Both the position numbers and the translations under genes were made by a program. A DNA stretch of 64,000 nucleotides from Piscinibacter caeni (GTDB taxonomy: Bacteria > Pseudomonadota > Gammaproteobacteria > Burkholderiales > Burkholderiaceae_C), in the NCBI GenBank assembly GCA_003265685.1, contig QJOU01000032.1, forward strand, positions 1 through 64,000, read 5' to 3'. This document shows positions 8,904 to 17,928 of this stretch, piece after piece (positions within the stretch are counted from its first letter, which is position 1; every line of letters begins with the position of its first letter). The notes under the pieces are model-generated. The model was given only the letters and a program-made list of their open reading frames with translations. It had not been told where the DNA came from and did no database searches.

Positions 8904-9806
8904 TTGGACGCGCTGCAGGCCAGCGAGGCCTCGATCGACCGCTTCGCGGACGCACTCTGGATCGAGGACGGCCTCTCGGCCCACACGCTGGCGGCCTACC
9001 GGCGTGACCTGAGCCTGTATGCGCGCTGGCTGGCCGAAACGGCCGGCCGCGCCCTCGACGACACGCGCGAGGCCGACCTGCGCGCCTACGCGGTGGCGCG
9101 CCACGTGCAGACCAAGGCCAGCAGCGCGAACCGGCGCCTGACGGTGTTCAAGCGCTACTTCCGCTGGGCGCTGCGCGAGCACCTGGTGGCGGCCGACCCG
9201 ACGCTGCGCCTGGACGCCGCCCGCACGCCGCTGCGCGTGCCCAGGACGCTCAGCGAGGCGCAGGTCGAGGCGCTGCTGGCCGCGCCCGACGTGGCCACGC
9301 CGCTCGGCCTGCGTGACCGCAGCATGCTCGAGCTGATGTACGCCAGCGGGCTGCGCGTCAGCGAACTGGTGACGCTGAAGTCGGTGCACCTGTCGATGTC
9401 GGAGGGCGCGCTGCGCGTCACCGGCAAGGGCAGCAAGGAGCGCCTGGTGCCCTTCGGCGAGGAAGCGCGCGCCTGGCTGGTGCGCTACCTGGCCGAGGCC
9501 CGCGGCGCGATCCTGGCGGGCCAGGCGAGCGACGCGCTGTTCGTCACCGCGCGCGGCGGTCCGATGACGCGGCAGATGTTCTGGAAGCTGATCAAGGCGC
9601 ATGCGCTGAAGGGCGGCGTGACGGTGCCGCTGTCGCCGCACACGCTGCGCCATGCCTTCGCGACCCACCTGCTGAACCACGGCGCGGACCTGCGCGCGGT
9701 GCAGATGCTGCTGGGCCACGCGGACATCTCCACGACGACGATCTACACCCACGTGGCGCGCGAGCGGCTGCGCGCGCTGCACGCGCAGCATCATCCGCGC
9801 GGCTGA
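8904..9806 (+). CDS. xerD: Tyrosine recombinase XerD
   Basis: A 300-residue site-specific recombinase that resolves chromosome dimers at dif together with XerC. All catalytic residues are visible: Arg151 (ASGLRVSE), Lys175, His246 and Arg249 (SPHTLRHAFATHLL), His272 (LLGHADIS) and nucleophile Tyr281. The start appears to be TTG at 8904, one base after the preceding TGA; the next in-frame ATG is far inside the catalytic domain. Full family length and chromosomal context argue for housekeeping XerD rather than a phage or integron integrase. The 3' end overlaps the convergent giant kinase gene by 16 bp. Confidence 0.94.
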   Translation: MDALQASEASIDRFADALWIEDGLSAHTLAAYRRDLSLYARWLAETAGRALDDTREADLRAYAVARHVQTKASSANRRLTVFKRYFRWALREHLVAADPTLRLDAARTPLRVPRTLSEAQVEALLAAPDVATPLGLRDRSMLELMYASGLRVSELVTLKSVHLSMSEGALRVTGKGSKERLVPFGEEARAWLVRYLAEARGAILAGQASDALFVTARGGPMTRQMFWKLIKAHALKGGVTVPLSPHTLRHAFATHLLNHGADLRAVQMLLGHADISTTTIYTHVARERLRALHAQHHPRG

Positions 9807-12800
9807 AGGCCGACGGTCGGCTCGCCGCCGGGTGGTTCGTCCAGCGCCTGCAGCACCGGCGTCAACGCGGCGAGCACGACGGCGAGCCGTGCATCGGCCT
9901 CCGCCGCCGAGGCGTCGTGCGACAGGGCCGCCTCCAGCTCGGCCGCCGCGGCGCCGAGCGCCTGGGCGCCGAGGGTGGCGGCCTCGCACTTCAGGTCGTG
10001 GGCGATGCGGGTGGCGGCGCTGCGGTCGCCCGCGGCAGCGCGCAAGCGCTGCTCGAAGCTGCGCGCGCTGCCGGCGAAGATCGCGAGCAGGCGCCGGTGC
10101 AGCGCGCTGCCCGGGCTCACGCCGCTGTGGCGCAAGGCCTCCTCGTCGAAGGGCGAGGGCGTGCCGCGCGGGCGCGGCGCGGGGCGGATCCAGCGTGCCA
10201 GCGTGGTGAAGAGTTCCGCCGGGCGGATCGGCTTGGCGACATGGGCGTTCATGCCGGCGGCCAGTGCCTTGTCGCGGTCGCCGACCATCGCGTCGGCGGT
10301 CATCGCGATGACCGGCAGGCCCGCCCAGCGGGGGTCGCGCCGCAGGCGCCGAGTCGTCTCGTAGCCGTCGAGCTCCGGCATCTGGCAATCCATCAGCACG
10401 CCGTCGACAGGCTGGTCCTCCAGCAGCTCGAGCGCGCGCAGGCCGTTCTCCGCGACGACGACCTCGATGCCCTCGCGCCGCAGCAGCTCGCAGGCGAGCT
10501 CCTGGTTGATCGGGTTGTCCTCGGCCAGCAGCAGCCGCGCGCCGGTCAGCGCATGCCGGTGGTGCGCCTGGCCCGCGTCGTCGTCGTGGCCGGGGCCGGC
10601 GGTGCCGCGATGCTGCGGCACCGGCACCGGCCGCAGCACCTCGAGACAGGCGTCGAGCAGCGTCGACGGCGTGACCGGCTTGGCGAGCAGGGCCGCGACC
10701 GGTGCGCCGCGGTCCTGCGCACGCCGCCGCGCCTCGTCGCGGCTGAAGGCGGTGACCATCAGCACCGCCGGCGGCGGGTGGCGCAAGGCCATGCTGCCGA
10801 GCCGCCGTGCGACCTCGACACCGTCCAGCCCCGGCATCTTCCAGTCCAGCAGCACCAGGCCGATCGCGCGGTCGGCGGCGTCGGCGGCGGCGATCGCGGC
10901 GAGCGCGGTCTCGCCGTCGGCCGCGGTCGCCGCCTCGAGCGACAGCGCGCGCGCCGTCTCGGCCATCTGCTCGCGGGCACAGTCGTTGTCGTCGACGACG
11001 AGCACGCGCAGCCCGCGCAGGGGCTCGGCGAGCGGCGCCGCGGGCTCGGCCTGCGGCAGGCCGAAGCGGGCGCTGAAGCGGAAGCGGCTGCCCCGCCCGG
11101 GCTCGCTCTCGACGCCGATCTCGCCGCCCATCATCTCCACGAGCCGGCGGCTGATCGCCAGGCCCAGGCCGGTACCGCCGAAGCGCCGGGTGGTGGAGCT
11201 GTCGGCCTGCGTGAACGGGCGGAACAGGCGTTCGGCGTCTTCCGGGCGCAGTCCGATGCCGGTGTCGCGCACCTCGAAGGCGAGCCGCACGGCATGCTCC
11301 TCGCGCTCCGAGGGCGCCACCGAGACGACGACCTCGCCGCGCTCGGTGAACTTGACGGCATTGCTCACCAGATTCAGCAGCACCTGGCCGAGCCGCGTCG
11401 GGTCGCCGACCAGGCGCCGAGGCAGGCGCGGCGGCAACGCGTAGACCAGCTCGAGGCCCTTCTCCTCGGCCTTCTGGCCGACCATCGACGCCACGCGGTC
11501 CAGCACCTCGTCGAGGTCGAACTCGAGCTGCTCCATCTCGAGGTGGCCGGCCTCGATCTTCGACAGGTCGAGCAGGTCGTTCAGGATCGCCAGCAGCGAC
11601 TCGGCCGCGCGCTGCACGTGGCGCACGTAGCGCGCCTGCGTCTCGTCGAGCCCGCTGCCCAGCGCGAGCTGCGACATGCCGAGGATCGCGTTCATCGGCG
11701 TGCGGATCTCGTGGCTCATGTGCGCGAGGAAGCTCGACTTCGCCTGGCTGGCCGCCTCGGCCTCCAGGCGCGCGCGGTGCTCGGCCTCGGCACGGCGCCG
11801 CTCGCTGAGGTCGAGCACGAAGCCGACCGTCAGCGGCGGCGGCCCGGGGGTCAGGATGCCGCCCACCAGCACCGGCACACGCGTGCCGTCCTTGCGCAGG
11901 TACTCCTTCTCGAACGGCCGGTAGCGCCCGTCCTCGAGCAGCGCCCGCGTGGCGCCCGCGTCGGCGGCGTGGAACTCGGGCGGCGTCAGGCGCTCGATGC
12001 TCAGCTCGCCGGCCAACATCTCCTCGCGCGTGCAGCCGACGATGCGCAGGTAGGCGTCGTTGGCGTCGACGATGCGGCCGTCCAGGTCGGTGATGCGCAC
12101 CGCGATGAGGTTGGAATCGACCAGCCGCGCGATGCGCGACTGCCATTCGACGGCGGTGGCCTCGGCGCGCCGGCGCTGCTCGTTCTCCGCCTTCAGTGCG
12201 GTGTACAGCCCTGCGGTCTCGAGGGAGATCGCCGCCTGCGCCGCGAGCATGCCCAGCACCGTGGCCTGCCTGGCGCTGAAGGCATGGGTGCTCAGCAGGT
12301 GCTCGAGATGCAGCATGCCGATCGCCTGGGCGCGTCGCAGCAGGGGGACGCACAGCACCGAGCGCGGGCGCACACGCTCCAGGTAGCCGTCGGCAGAGAA
12401 CGGATGTGGCTGCGTCGCGTCGGCGAGCAGCACCGGCTCGCGGCTGCGCCGCACGTACTGGAGCACCGCGCCGGGGTGCTGCGGGTCGTCGTCTTCCACC
12501 ACGCGGCCGGGGCGGTGCAGCCGCACCTCGATCGCGCCGCCCCGCACCTGCGCCTCGGCCGCCAGTTCGAAACGCTCGCCGGCGCTCACGTACAGCCGGC
12601 CGGCCTGCGCGCCGGCCTCCTCGAGCGCGATGCGCATCAGGGTCTCGAGCAGCGCGTCCAGGTCGATCTGGCTCGACAGCGCTTGCGTCGCCTTCATCAC
12701 CGCCAGCGTGTCGATCGGCACGGCCGCTGCCGCCGCCTCGCGCAGTGCCGGGTGCTCGGCCTCGAGCTGGCGCAGCTTCGCGCCTGCGCCCCAGCGCGTG

Positions 12801-15800
12801 AAGGCCGCGTGGGCGCCGGCAAGGCAGTCGCCCGCCAGGCGTGCGAGGCCGCGGCCGTGGTGGAAGGCCGCCGCCCGCTCGCAGGCGAGCGCCTCCTGGT
12901 GCACCAGCGCCGCGGCGCGCGCGGCGGCGATCGCGTCCTCGTAGAGCCGCTCGGCCTCCAGTTCCCGGCCCTGCAGCCGGGCCAGTTCGGCCGCCAGCAG
13001 CGCGTGCCGGGTGGCGTAGTTCTCCGGGCAGTGGCGGGCCCAGGCGGCGAAGTCGTCCACCGCACGTTCGATCAGTTCCAGTCCCCGCGCCTGCGCCGCC
13101 GGCGGCTGCCCGGCATGCACGTCGGCCAGCGCGAGCGCCCGGTAGAAGGTGAAGGTCGGCTGCACCGCCATCGCGGTGACCGCGCGCAGCACGCCCTCGG
13201 TGCGCGCGGCCGCCTCCAGCGAGGCCTGGGCGTCGCCGGCCAGGAAGGCGGCCAGCTGCTCGAGCAGGTGCACGATCGCGAGCCCCGCCAGGCTGTTCTG
13301 GTCGGCCAGGCGCTGCACGGCCGCGGCGTGGTCGTGGCCGTCGCCGTCGAACGACGCGGGCGACGGCGTGCGCCCCTGCAGGCAGCGCGCGAACCGGCCG
13401 AAGGTCTGCACCACCTCGAGCGTGCCGCCGCTGTGCGTGGCGCGCAGGAAGGCGACGCTGCGCTGCGCCTGCAGCGCGAGCTCGTCGAGCCGCTCGCCGC
13501 CCTCGAGCATGTACAGGCAGGTGTTGACGGCGATCAGCGCCGCGTGCGCGAAGTTGCCGACCTCGAGGCAGGCGGCGTAGCCGCGGTCGAGCAGGGTGCG
13601 GCCGGCGGCGAACGGCCGGCGCCAGAAGTGGATGAACCCGGCGTGCGAGAACAGCAGCATGCCGCGGCGCCGGCGGTCGTCCAGGCGTTCGTTGAGCCGC
13701 ACCGCCAGCTGCGAGTACTCGTACGCGCCGGCGATGTCGCCGAACGCCGCCAGCCGCACGCGCGCGTAGTAGGTGTAGACGACCGCGCTTTCCTCGCAGT
13801 TGCCGTGGCGCAGCACCAGCCGCATCGCCTGCAGCACCAGCCACGGGAAGGCGTCGGGCCGGGCGATGTACAGGCCGGTGAACGAATCGACGATCAGGTC
13901 GAGCACGGTGCGGATCCCGGGGTCCGCGAGCGGCGGCGCGTCCAGCAGCGACGCGACCTCGCGCCCGGCCATCGCCTGCTCGATCTCCTGCCGAGCCTGC
14001 TGCAGCAGCGCCTGCGGGTCGCCTTCGGGCATCTCGATGCCGAACAGGCGCAGGGCCTCGAGCGCCACCGCCGCGGCGGCCCCGTACTGACCCGGCACGA
14101 GGCGCAGCCGGATGCGCAGGCTGCACAGGCGCGCGCGCTCGGCCGGCGAGCGCGCTCGCGGGAGCAGCGCCGCCAGGCGCGCCTCGGCCTCCTGGAAGCG
14201 GGCGGTCAGGAACTCGCATTCGGCCAGCTCGTACTCGAGCGCGAAGGTCTCGTCGGTGCGCGCTGCCCAGCCGTCCGCGGGCCAGGCGGCCGCGGCGCGC
14301 GACAGGTGCTCGTGCGCCAGCGCGAAGGCCAGCGCCGCCTTGGCACGGCGGCCCGCCGCCAGGTTCAGCTGCGCGAGTTGCAGCGACTGCGCCGCGTCGG
14401 TGATCAGCGCGGACCCGAGGTTGAGCTGGTGCACGAGCGCGAACAGGTGCTCGCCGCGCGCGCCGGGGTCGAGCGCGCCGAGCAGGCGCTGCCCGATGCG
14501 CAGGTGCCATGCGGCCCGCTCGGCCGCCGGGATCAGCGCGAACGTGGCCTCGAGCACGCGGTCGTGCGGGAAGCGCCAGCGCCCGCCCTCCAGCTCAAGC
14601 AGGCCGGCGTGCAGCGCGTCGGCCAGCCGCTCGGCCGCCTCGGCCGGCGCGACACCCAGTGCCGCGGCCAGCAGCGGCAGCGGACCGCTGCCGCCGAGGC
14701 AGGCGGCGTGCTGCAACGCGTCGCGCGCGGCCGCCGGCAGGCGCCGCAGGCGGCGCTCGACCGGCTGCAGGGTGTCGTCCGCGCTCGGGCGCAGGCGGAT
14801 GCGATCGCCGTCCCAGCGCCACGCCTGGCGCTCGCCGTCGTACTGCAGCAGCCCCTCGGCGCGCAGCTCGGCGAGCGACTGCAGGATGTCGAACGGGTTG
14901 CCGTGCGTGCGCTCGCGCAGCAGCACGGCCAGCGGCTCGGCCTGCGCGGCCGGCACATGCAGGCTGTCGGCGACGAGCGCGCCCACCTGCCCGGTGTCGA
15001 GCGCCGCGAGCGGCACGCGCGCGATCGACGCGCCGGCGGCGCCCGCCTGCGCGAGCATCGTGCGCAGCGGGTGCGAGGCATCGGCCACCGCCGTGTCGCG
15101 GCACGCGCCGACGACCAGCAGCGCGCCGGCGCCGTCGTTGACGAGCAGGTCGCGCAGCAGCGCGACATCCGCCGCATCGGCCCACTGCAGGTCGTCGAGG
15201 AAGAGCACCAGCGGCTGCTCGGCCCGGGCGAACACGCCGATGAAGCGGCCGAGCACCCAGCGCAGGCGGTTCTGCGCCTCGGCCGGCGCGAGCTCGGAGG
15301 GCGCGGGTTGCGCGCCGACGATCGGAGCCAGGGCCGGCACCAGCTCGACGATCACCGGCAGGTTCGCGCCGAGCGCCTCGGTCAAGGCGCTGCGCCAGGC
15401 GGCGAGGCGGGCCTCGGGTTCGGCGAGCAGCGGCGTGGCCAGCTCGTGCAGCGCCTGCGCCAGCGTGGCACGCGGGCCCTCGCGGCGCTGCGCGTCGAAC
15501 TTGGCGGCGACGATGCGCGCCTGCGCCGCGCCCAGCGTGGCGAGCCAGGCCTGCACCAGCCGCGTCTTGCCGATGCCGGCCGGGCCCGAGACCAGCACGA
15601 GCTGCGGCCGCGCCTGCGCGGCGGCGCGGTCGAACGCCGCGCGCAGCGCCGCCAGCGGCTCGTCCCGGCCGTGCAGCTGCAGCGGTGCCTCGATGTCGTC
15701 CGGCAGGTCGTCGCGGCCGGGCACGAACGGCGCCACGCGGCCGCCTTGCGCCAGTTCGGCCAGGCAGCGTTCCAGGTCCTTCACCAGGCCCTCGGCATGG

Positions 15801-16540
15801 CGGTAGCGCTGTTCGGCGGTCTTGGCGAGCAGCTTCATCACCAGGTCCGACACCGGAGCGGGCACCTGCGGTGCCACGGTCGACAGCGGCGCGGGCAGGC
15901 GCGCGGTGTGGCAATGCGCCCATTCGAGCGGATCGGCCGCCTCGAAGGGCAGCCGGCCGGCCAGCGCGCGGTACAGGATCAGGCCGAGCTGGTAGAAGTC
16001 GGCGCGCTGGTCGACCGGCCGGTTGATGCGCCCGGTCTGCTCCGGCGCCACCCAGGCCCAGTCGTCGATCGGCGGCGGCGCCGACAGCGCGGCGCGCCGG
16101 CGCTCGACGGCCGCGCTGAGATCGGCGATCCACGCGGCGCCGTCGTCCCGCGTGACGAGGATGTTCGCCGGCCGCAGGTCGCCGTGCGGCACCTGGGCCG
16201 CATGCAGGCCGGCCAGCGCACGCGCCAGCGCGACGCCCAGCCGCAGGGCCGCTTCGAGCGGGAACGGGCCGGCCTCGAGGCGCTCGGCCAGGCCAAGGAC
16301 GTCGAGGTCCTCGAACACCATCGCCGGCAGGGCGCCGGAGGTGCTCAGCTCGAGCGGGCGCAGCAGGCCGGGCACGTCGAGCCCCTGCAGCAGCGCGTGT
16401 TCGGCGCGGAAGTCGCTCGTGTCGCCGGTGCCGACCTTCAGCAGCACGCCGGCGCCGTCGCTCGCCCGCCGCGCATGGCCGACGCGCGAGCGGCGCGTGC
16501 GCGCGATCCAGCTCAGCTCCTCCCACTGGCCCGGTGTCAT
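9791..16540 (-). CDS. Giant trifunctional Ser/Thr-kinase-like / ATPase / hybrid histidine kinase with two receivers and Hpt
   Basis: A single open frame of 2249 residues. Domains in order are: a protein-kinase-like domain (about 10-270; HGDLRPANIL with Asp121); an AAA/STAND-type ATPase (Walker A GPAGIGKT at 318-325, Walker B LVLFLDD at about 443-449); and a long alpha-helical, probably TPR-like region (about 640-1260). Then come GAF (about 1290-1440), PAS (about 1465-1585), HisKA (His1610 in SHEIRTPMNAILG), HATPase (N box SNAVKF, G box DTGIGL), receiver 1 (Asp1899 in LLDWKMPG), receiver 2 (Asp2051 in LMDCQMPE) and Hpt (His2181 in IAHDLK). All phosphorelay residues are present. No transmembrane segment is seen. 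GGGAGG precedes the ATG at 16540. No output response regulator is adjacent, so the target is unknown. It follows the cyclase gene on the same strand after 86 bp. Confidence 0.93.
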   Translation of the reverse strand: MTPGQWEELSWIARTRRSRVGHARRASDGAGVLLKVGTGDTSDFRAEHALLQGLDVPGLLRPLELSTSGALPAMVFEDLDVLGLAERLEAGPFPLEAALRLGVALARALAGLHAAQVPHGDLRPANILVTRDDGAAWIADLSAAVERRRAALSAPPPIDDWAWVAPEQTGRINRPVDQRADFYQLGLILYRALAGRLPFEAADPLEWAHCHTARLPAPLSTVAPQVPAPVSDLVMKLLAKTAEQRYRHAEGLVKDLERCLAELAQGGRVAPFVPGRDDLPDDIEAPLQLHGRDEPLAALRAAFDRAAAQARPQLVLVSGPAGIGKTRLVQAWLATLGAAQARIVAAKFDAQRREGPRATLAQALHELATPLLAEPEARLAAWRSALTEALGANLPVIVELVPALAPIVGAQPAPSELAPAEAQNRLRWVLGRFIGVFARAEQPLVLFLDDLQWADAADVALLRDLLVNDGAGALLVVGACRDTAVADASHPLRTMLAQAGAAGASIARVPLAALDTGQVGALVADSLHVPAAQAEPLAVLLRERTHGNPFDILQSLAELRAEGLLQYDGERQAWRWDGDRIRLRPSADDTLQPVERRLRRLPAAARDALQHAACLGGSGPLPLLAAALGVAPAEAAERLADALHAGLLELEGGRWRFPHDRVLEATFALIPAAERAAWHLRIGQRLLGALDPGARGEHLFALVHQLNLGSALITDAAQSLQLAQLNLAAGRRAKAALAFALAHEHLSRAAAAWPADGWAARTDETFALEYELAECEFLTARFQEAEARLAALLPRARSPAERARLCSLRIRLRLVPGQYGAAAAVALEALRLFGIEMPEGDPQALLQQARQEIEQAMAGREVASLLDAPPLADPGIRTVLDLIVDSFTGLYIARPDAFPWLVLQAMRLVLRHGNCEESAVVYTYYARVRLAAFGDIAGAYEYSQLAVRLNERLDDRRRRGMLLFSHAGFIHFWRRPFAAGRTLLDRGYAACLEVGNFAHAALIAVNTCLYMLEGGERLDELALQAQRSVAFLRATHSGGTLEVVQTFGRFARCLQGRTPSPASFDGDGHDHAAAVQRLADQNSLAGLAIVHLLEQLAAFLAGDAQASLEAAARTEGVLRAVTAMAVQPTFTFYRALALADVHAGQPPAAQARGLELIERAVDDFAAWARHCPENYATRHALLAAELARLQGRELEAERLYEDAIAAARAAALVHQEALACERAAAFHHGRGLARLAGDCLAGAHAAFTRWGAGAKLRQLEAEHPALREAAAAAVPIDTLAVMKATQALSSQIDLDALLETLMRIALEEAGAQAGRLYVSAGERFELAAEAQVRGGAIEVRLHRPGRVVEDDDPQHPGAVLQYVRRSREPVLLADATQPHPFSADGYLERVRPRSVLCVPLLRRAQAIGMLHLEHLLSTHAFSARQATVLGMLAAQAAISLETAGLYTALKAENEQRRRAEATAVEWQSRIARLVDSNLIAVRITDLDGRIVDANDAYLRIVGCTREEMLAGELSIERLTPPEFHAADAGATRALLEDGRYRPFEKEYLRKDGTRVPVLVGGILTPGPPPLTVGFVLDLSERRRAEAEHRARLEAEAASQAKSSFLAHMSHEIRTPMNAILGMSQLALGSGLDETQARYVRHVQRAAESLLAILNDLLDLSKIEAGHLEMEQLEFDLDEVLDRVASMVGQKAEEKGLELVYALPPRLPRRLVGDPTRLGQVLLNLVSNAVKFTERGEVVVSVAPSEREEHAVRLAFEVRDTGIGLRPEDAERLFRPFTQADSSTTRRFGGTGLGLAISRRLVEMMGGEIGVESEPGRGSRFRFSARFGLPQAEPAAPLAEPLRGLRVLVVDDNDCAREQMAETARALSLEAATAADGETALAAIAAADAADRAIGLVLLDWKMPGLDGVEVARRLGSMALRHPPPAVLMVTAFSRDEARRRAQDRGAPVAALLAKPVTPSTLLDACLEVLRPVPVPQHRGTAGPGHDDDAGQAHHRHALTGARLLLAEDNPINQELACELLRREGIEVVVAENGLRALELLEDQPVDGVLMDCQMPELDGYETTRRLRRDPRWAGLPVIAMTADAMVGDRDKALAAGMNAHVAKPIRPAELFTTLARWIRPAPRPRGTPSPFDEEALRHSGVSPGSALHRRLLAIFAGSARSFEQRLRAAAGDRSAATRIAHDLKCEAATLGAQALGAAAAELEAALSHDASAAEADARLAVVLAALTPVLQALDEPPGGEPTVGLQPRG

Positions 16541-16626
16541 TCACGGCCTCCCAACGACATCGCCAGCCTACGGCGCGTCGGGGCTGCGTCAATCGAGAGC
16601 CTCCCGGGTTGCTGCCGCGCAGACTC

Positions 16627-17928
16627 CTAGGCCGGCCCGCTCGTCTCGGCGCGGTAGAAGGAGCAGGTGCCGCGACCGGCCCCCTTGGCGCGGTACATCG
16701 CCACGTCCGCATGCTTGAGCAGGGTCTCGGCGGTGTCGCCGTCCTGCGGGAACAGCGCGATGCCGATCGACACCCCGACGTCCACCGGGTGGCCGTGCAC
16801 CTCGAGCGGCCGGGCCACCGCGCCGACGATCCGGCGGGCGACCCGGGCGGCGTCTTCGGGCTCGTCGATCTCGCCGACGATGACCGTGAACTCGTCGCCA
16901 CCCATGCGGAACAGCTGGTCGCCGGCGCGCAGGCAGGCGCCGATGCGGCCCGCCACCTGCTTCAGCAGATCGTCGCCGGCCGCGTGGCCGAGGCAGTCGT
17001 TCACGTTCTTGAAGCGGTCCAGGTCGAGGAACAGGAGTGCCCCGTGGCGCCCGCGCCGCGCCGCCTGCGTGAGCGACTCGCCGAGCCGCACGCCGAAGCA
17101 GGCGCGGTTGGGCAGGCCCGTCAGGTCGTCGTGCAGCGCCTGGTGGTGGACCTCGGCCTCGCGGCGCTGCCGCTCGCGATCGTGCGCGGCGATCAGGCGG
17201 TCCGCCTTGCGCACGATGACGAGCTGGAACAGGTACAGCGCCGCCAGCGCGCCGAGCACCGCGGCGACGATGGTCGCCATCGAGCGTTTCTGCCCGGCCA
17301 GCAGTTCGGTCACGTCGGAGTAGACCTCGAACACCGCCTCGGGCGGGGCGCCGGCGGCTGCCCGCACCGGCACGTAGGTGCTGATCAGGTTGCGGTTGCT
17401 GACCTCGCCTTCGAAGGTGTCGAACTTCGCGCGGAAGGTGATCTGGCTGCTCGCCGTGCCGGCGAGGGCGGCCTGGAAGCCCGCGTTGCCGCTCTTGTCC
17501 TCGCCGACCTGCCCGGGCTCCGTCGAGAACACCGTGGTTCCCGCGCGGTTGTAGACCTTGACCTTGGCCACCCGCAGGTCGCGCATCGTCTCGACCACGG
17601 CAGTGCGCAGCGCCGTCTGCATCGGGTCGGCCAGCAGCGCTTCCCGGGAGCGGCCGGCCGACTCCAGCACGAAGCCGCAATGGCGCGGCCACACGGCGTT
17701 GGCAAATGCCTGGGTGAGATCGGTGTTGGCCCGGGTCTCGTGCTCGACCAGCTGGCGCTCGGTCAGCTCGCCATAGACCCAGATGAGGGCGGCCGTGACG
17801 ACGCCGACCCCGGCCAGGCTGGTCGACAGGAAATACCGCGTCAGGCGGAAGGGCCTGCCGCGGTGGATCGGGCTCCCTGTGACGGTCAGACCACCGTCAC
17901 CGGGATCTTGCCGATCTTCGCCTGCCAT
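16627..17928 (-). CDS. Membrane-bound diguanylate cyclase (GGDEF)
   Basis: A 433-residue inner-membrane c-di-GMP synthase. It has a TM segment at about 33-53, a periplasmic sensor region of about 160 residues, a second TM at about 217-238 and a GGDEF domain at about 255-425. The active site is exact (GGDEF at 343-347). An RAGD at 334-337, five residues upstream, is the product-inhibition I-site. No EAL domain is present. The ATG at 17928 lies 43 bp inside the upstream fumarase gene; the first 28 residues are not domain-like, so a CTG nearer 17890 is possible. The ligand of the periplasmic part is unknown. Confidence 0.9.
   Translation of the reverse strand: MAGEDRQDPGDGGLTVTGSPIHRGRPFRLTRYFLSTSLAGVGVVTAALIWVYGELTERQLVEHETRANTDLTQAFANAVWPRHCGFVLESAGRSREALLADPMQTALRTAVVETMRDLRVAKVKVYNRAGTTVFSTEPGQVGEDKSGNAGFQAALAGTASSQITFRAKFDTFEGEVSNRNLISTYVPVRAAAGAPPEAVFEVYSDVTELLAGQKRSMATIVAAVLGALAALYLFQLVIVRKADRLIAAHDRERQRREAEVHHQALHDDLTGLPNRACFGVRLGESLTQAARRGRHGALLFLDLDRFKNVNDCLGHAAGDDLLKQVAGRIGACLRAGDQLFRMGGDEFTVIVGEIDEPEDAARVARRIVGAVARPLEVHGHPVDVGVSIGIALFPQDGDTAETLLKHADVAMYRAKGAGRGTCSFYRAETSGPA

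Noticed and set aside
8904-9806. Tyrosine recombinase as a sign of a mobile element or integron
   Set aside because: Full-length XerD signature, housekeeping neighbours, no attachment-site repeats, cassette array or tRNA nearby.
9917-16630. Open frame of 2237 codons on the plus strand
   Set aside because: It is antisense to the giant kinase. Its translation is Arg/Gln/Ala/His-rich without domains, a usual artefact of extreme GC content opposite a real gene.
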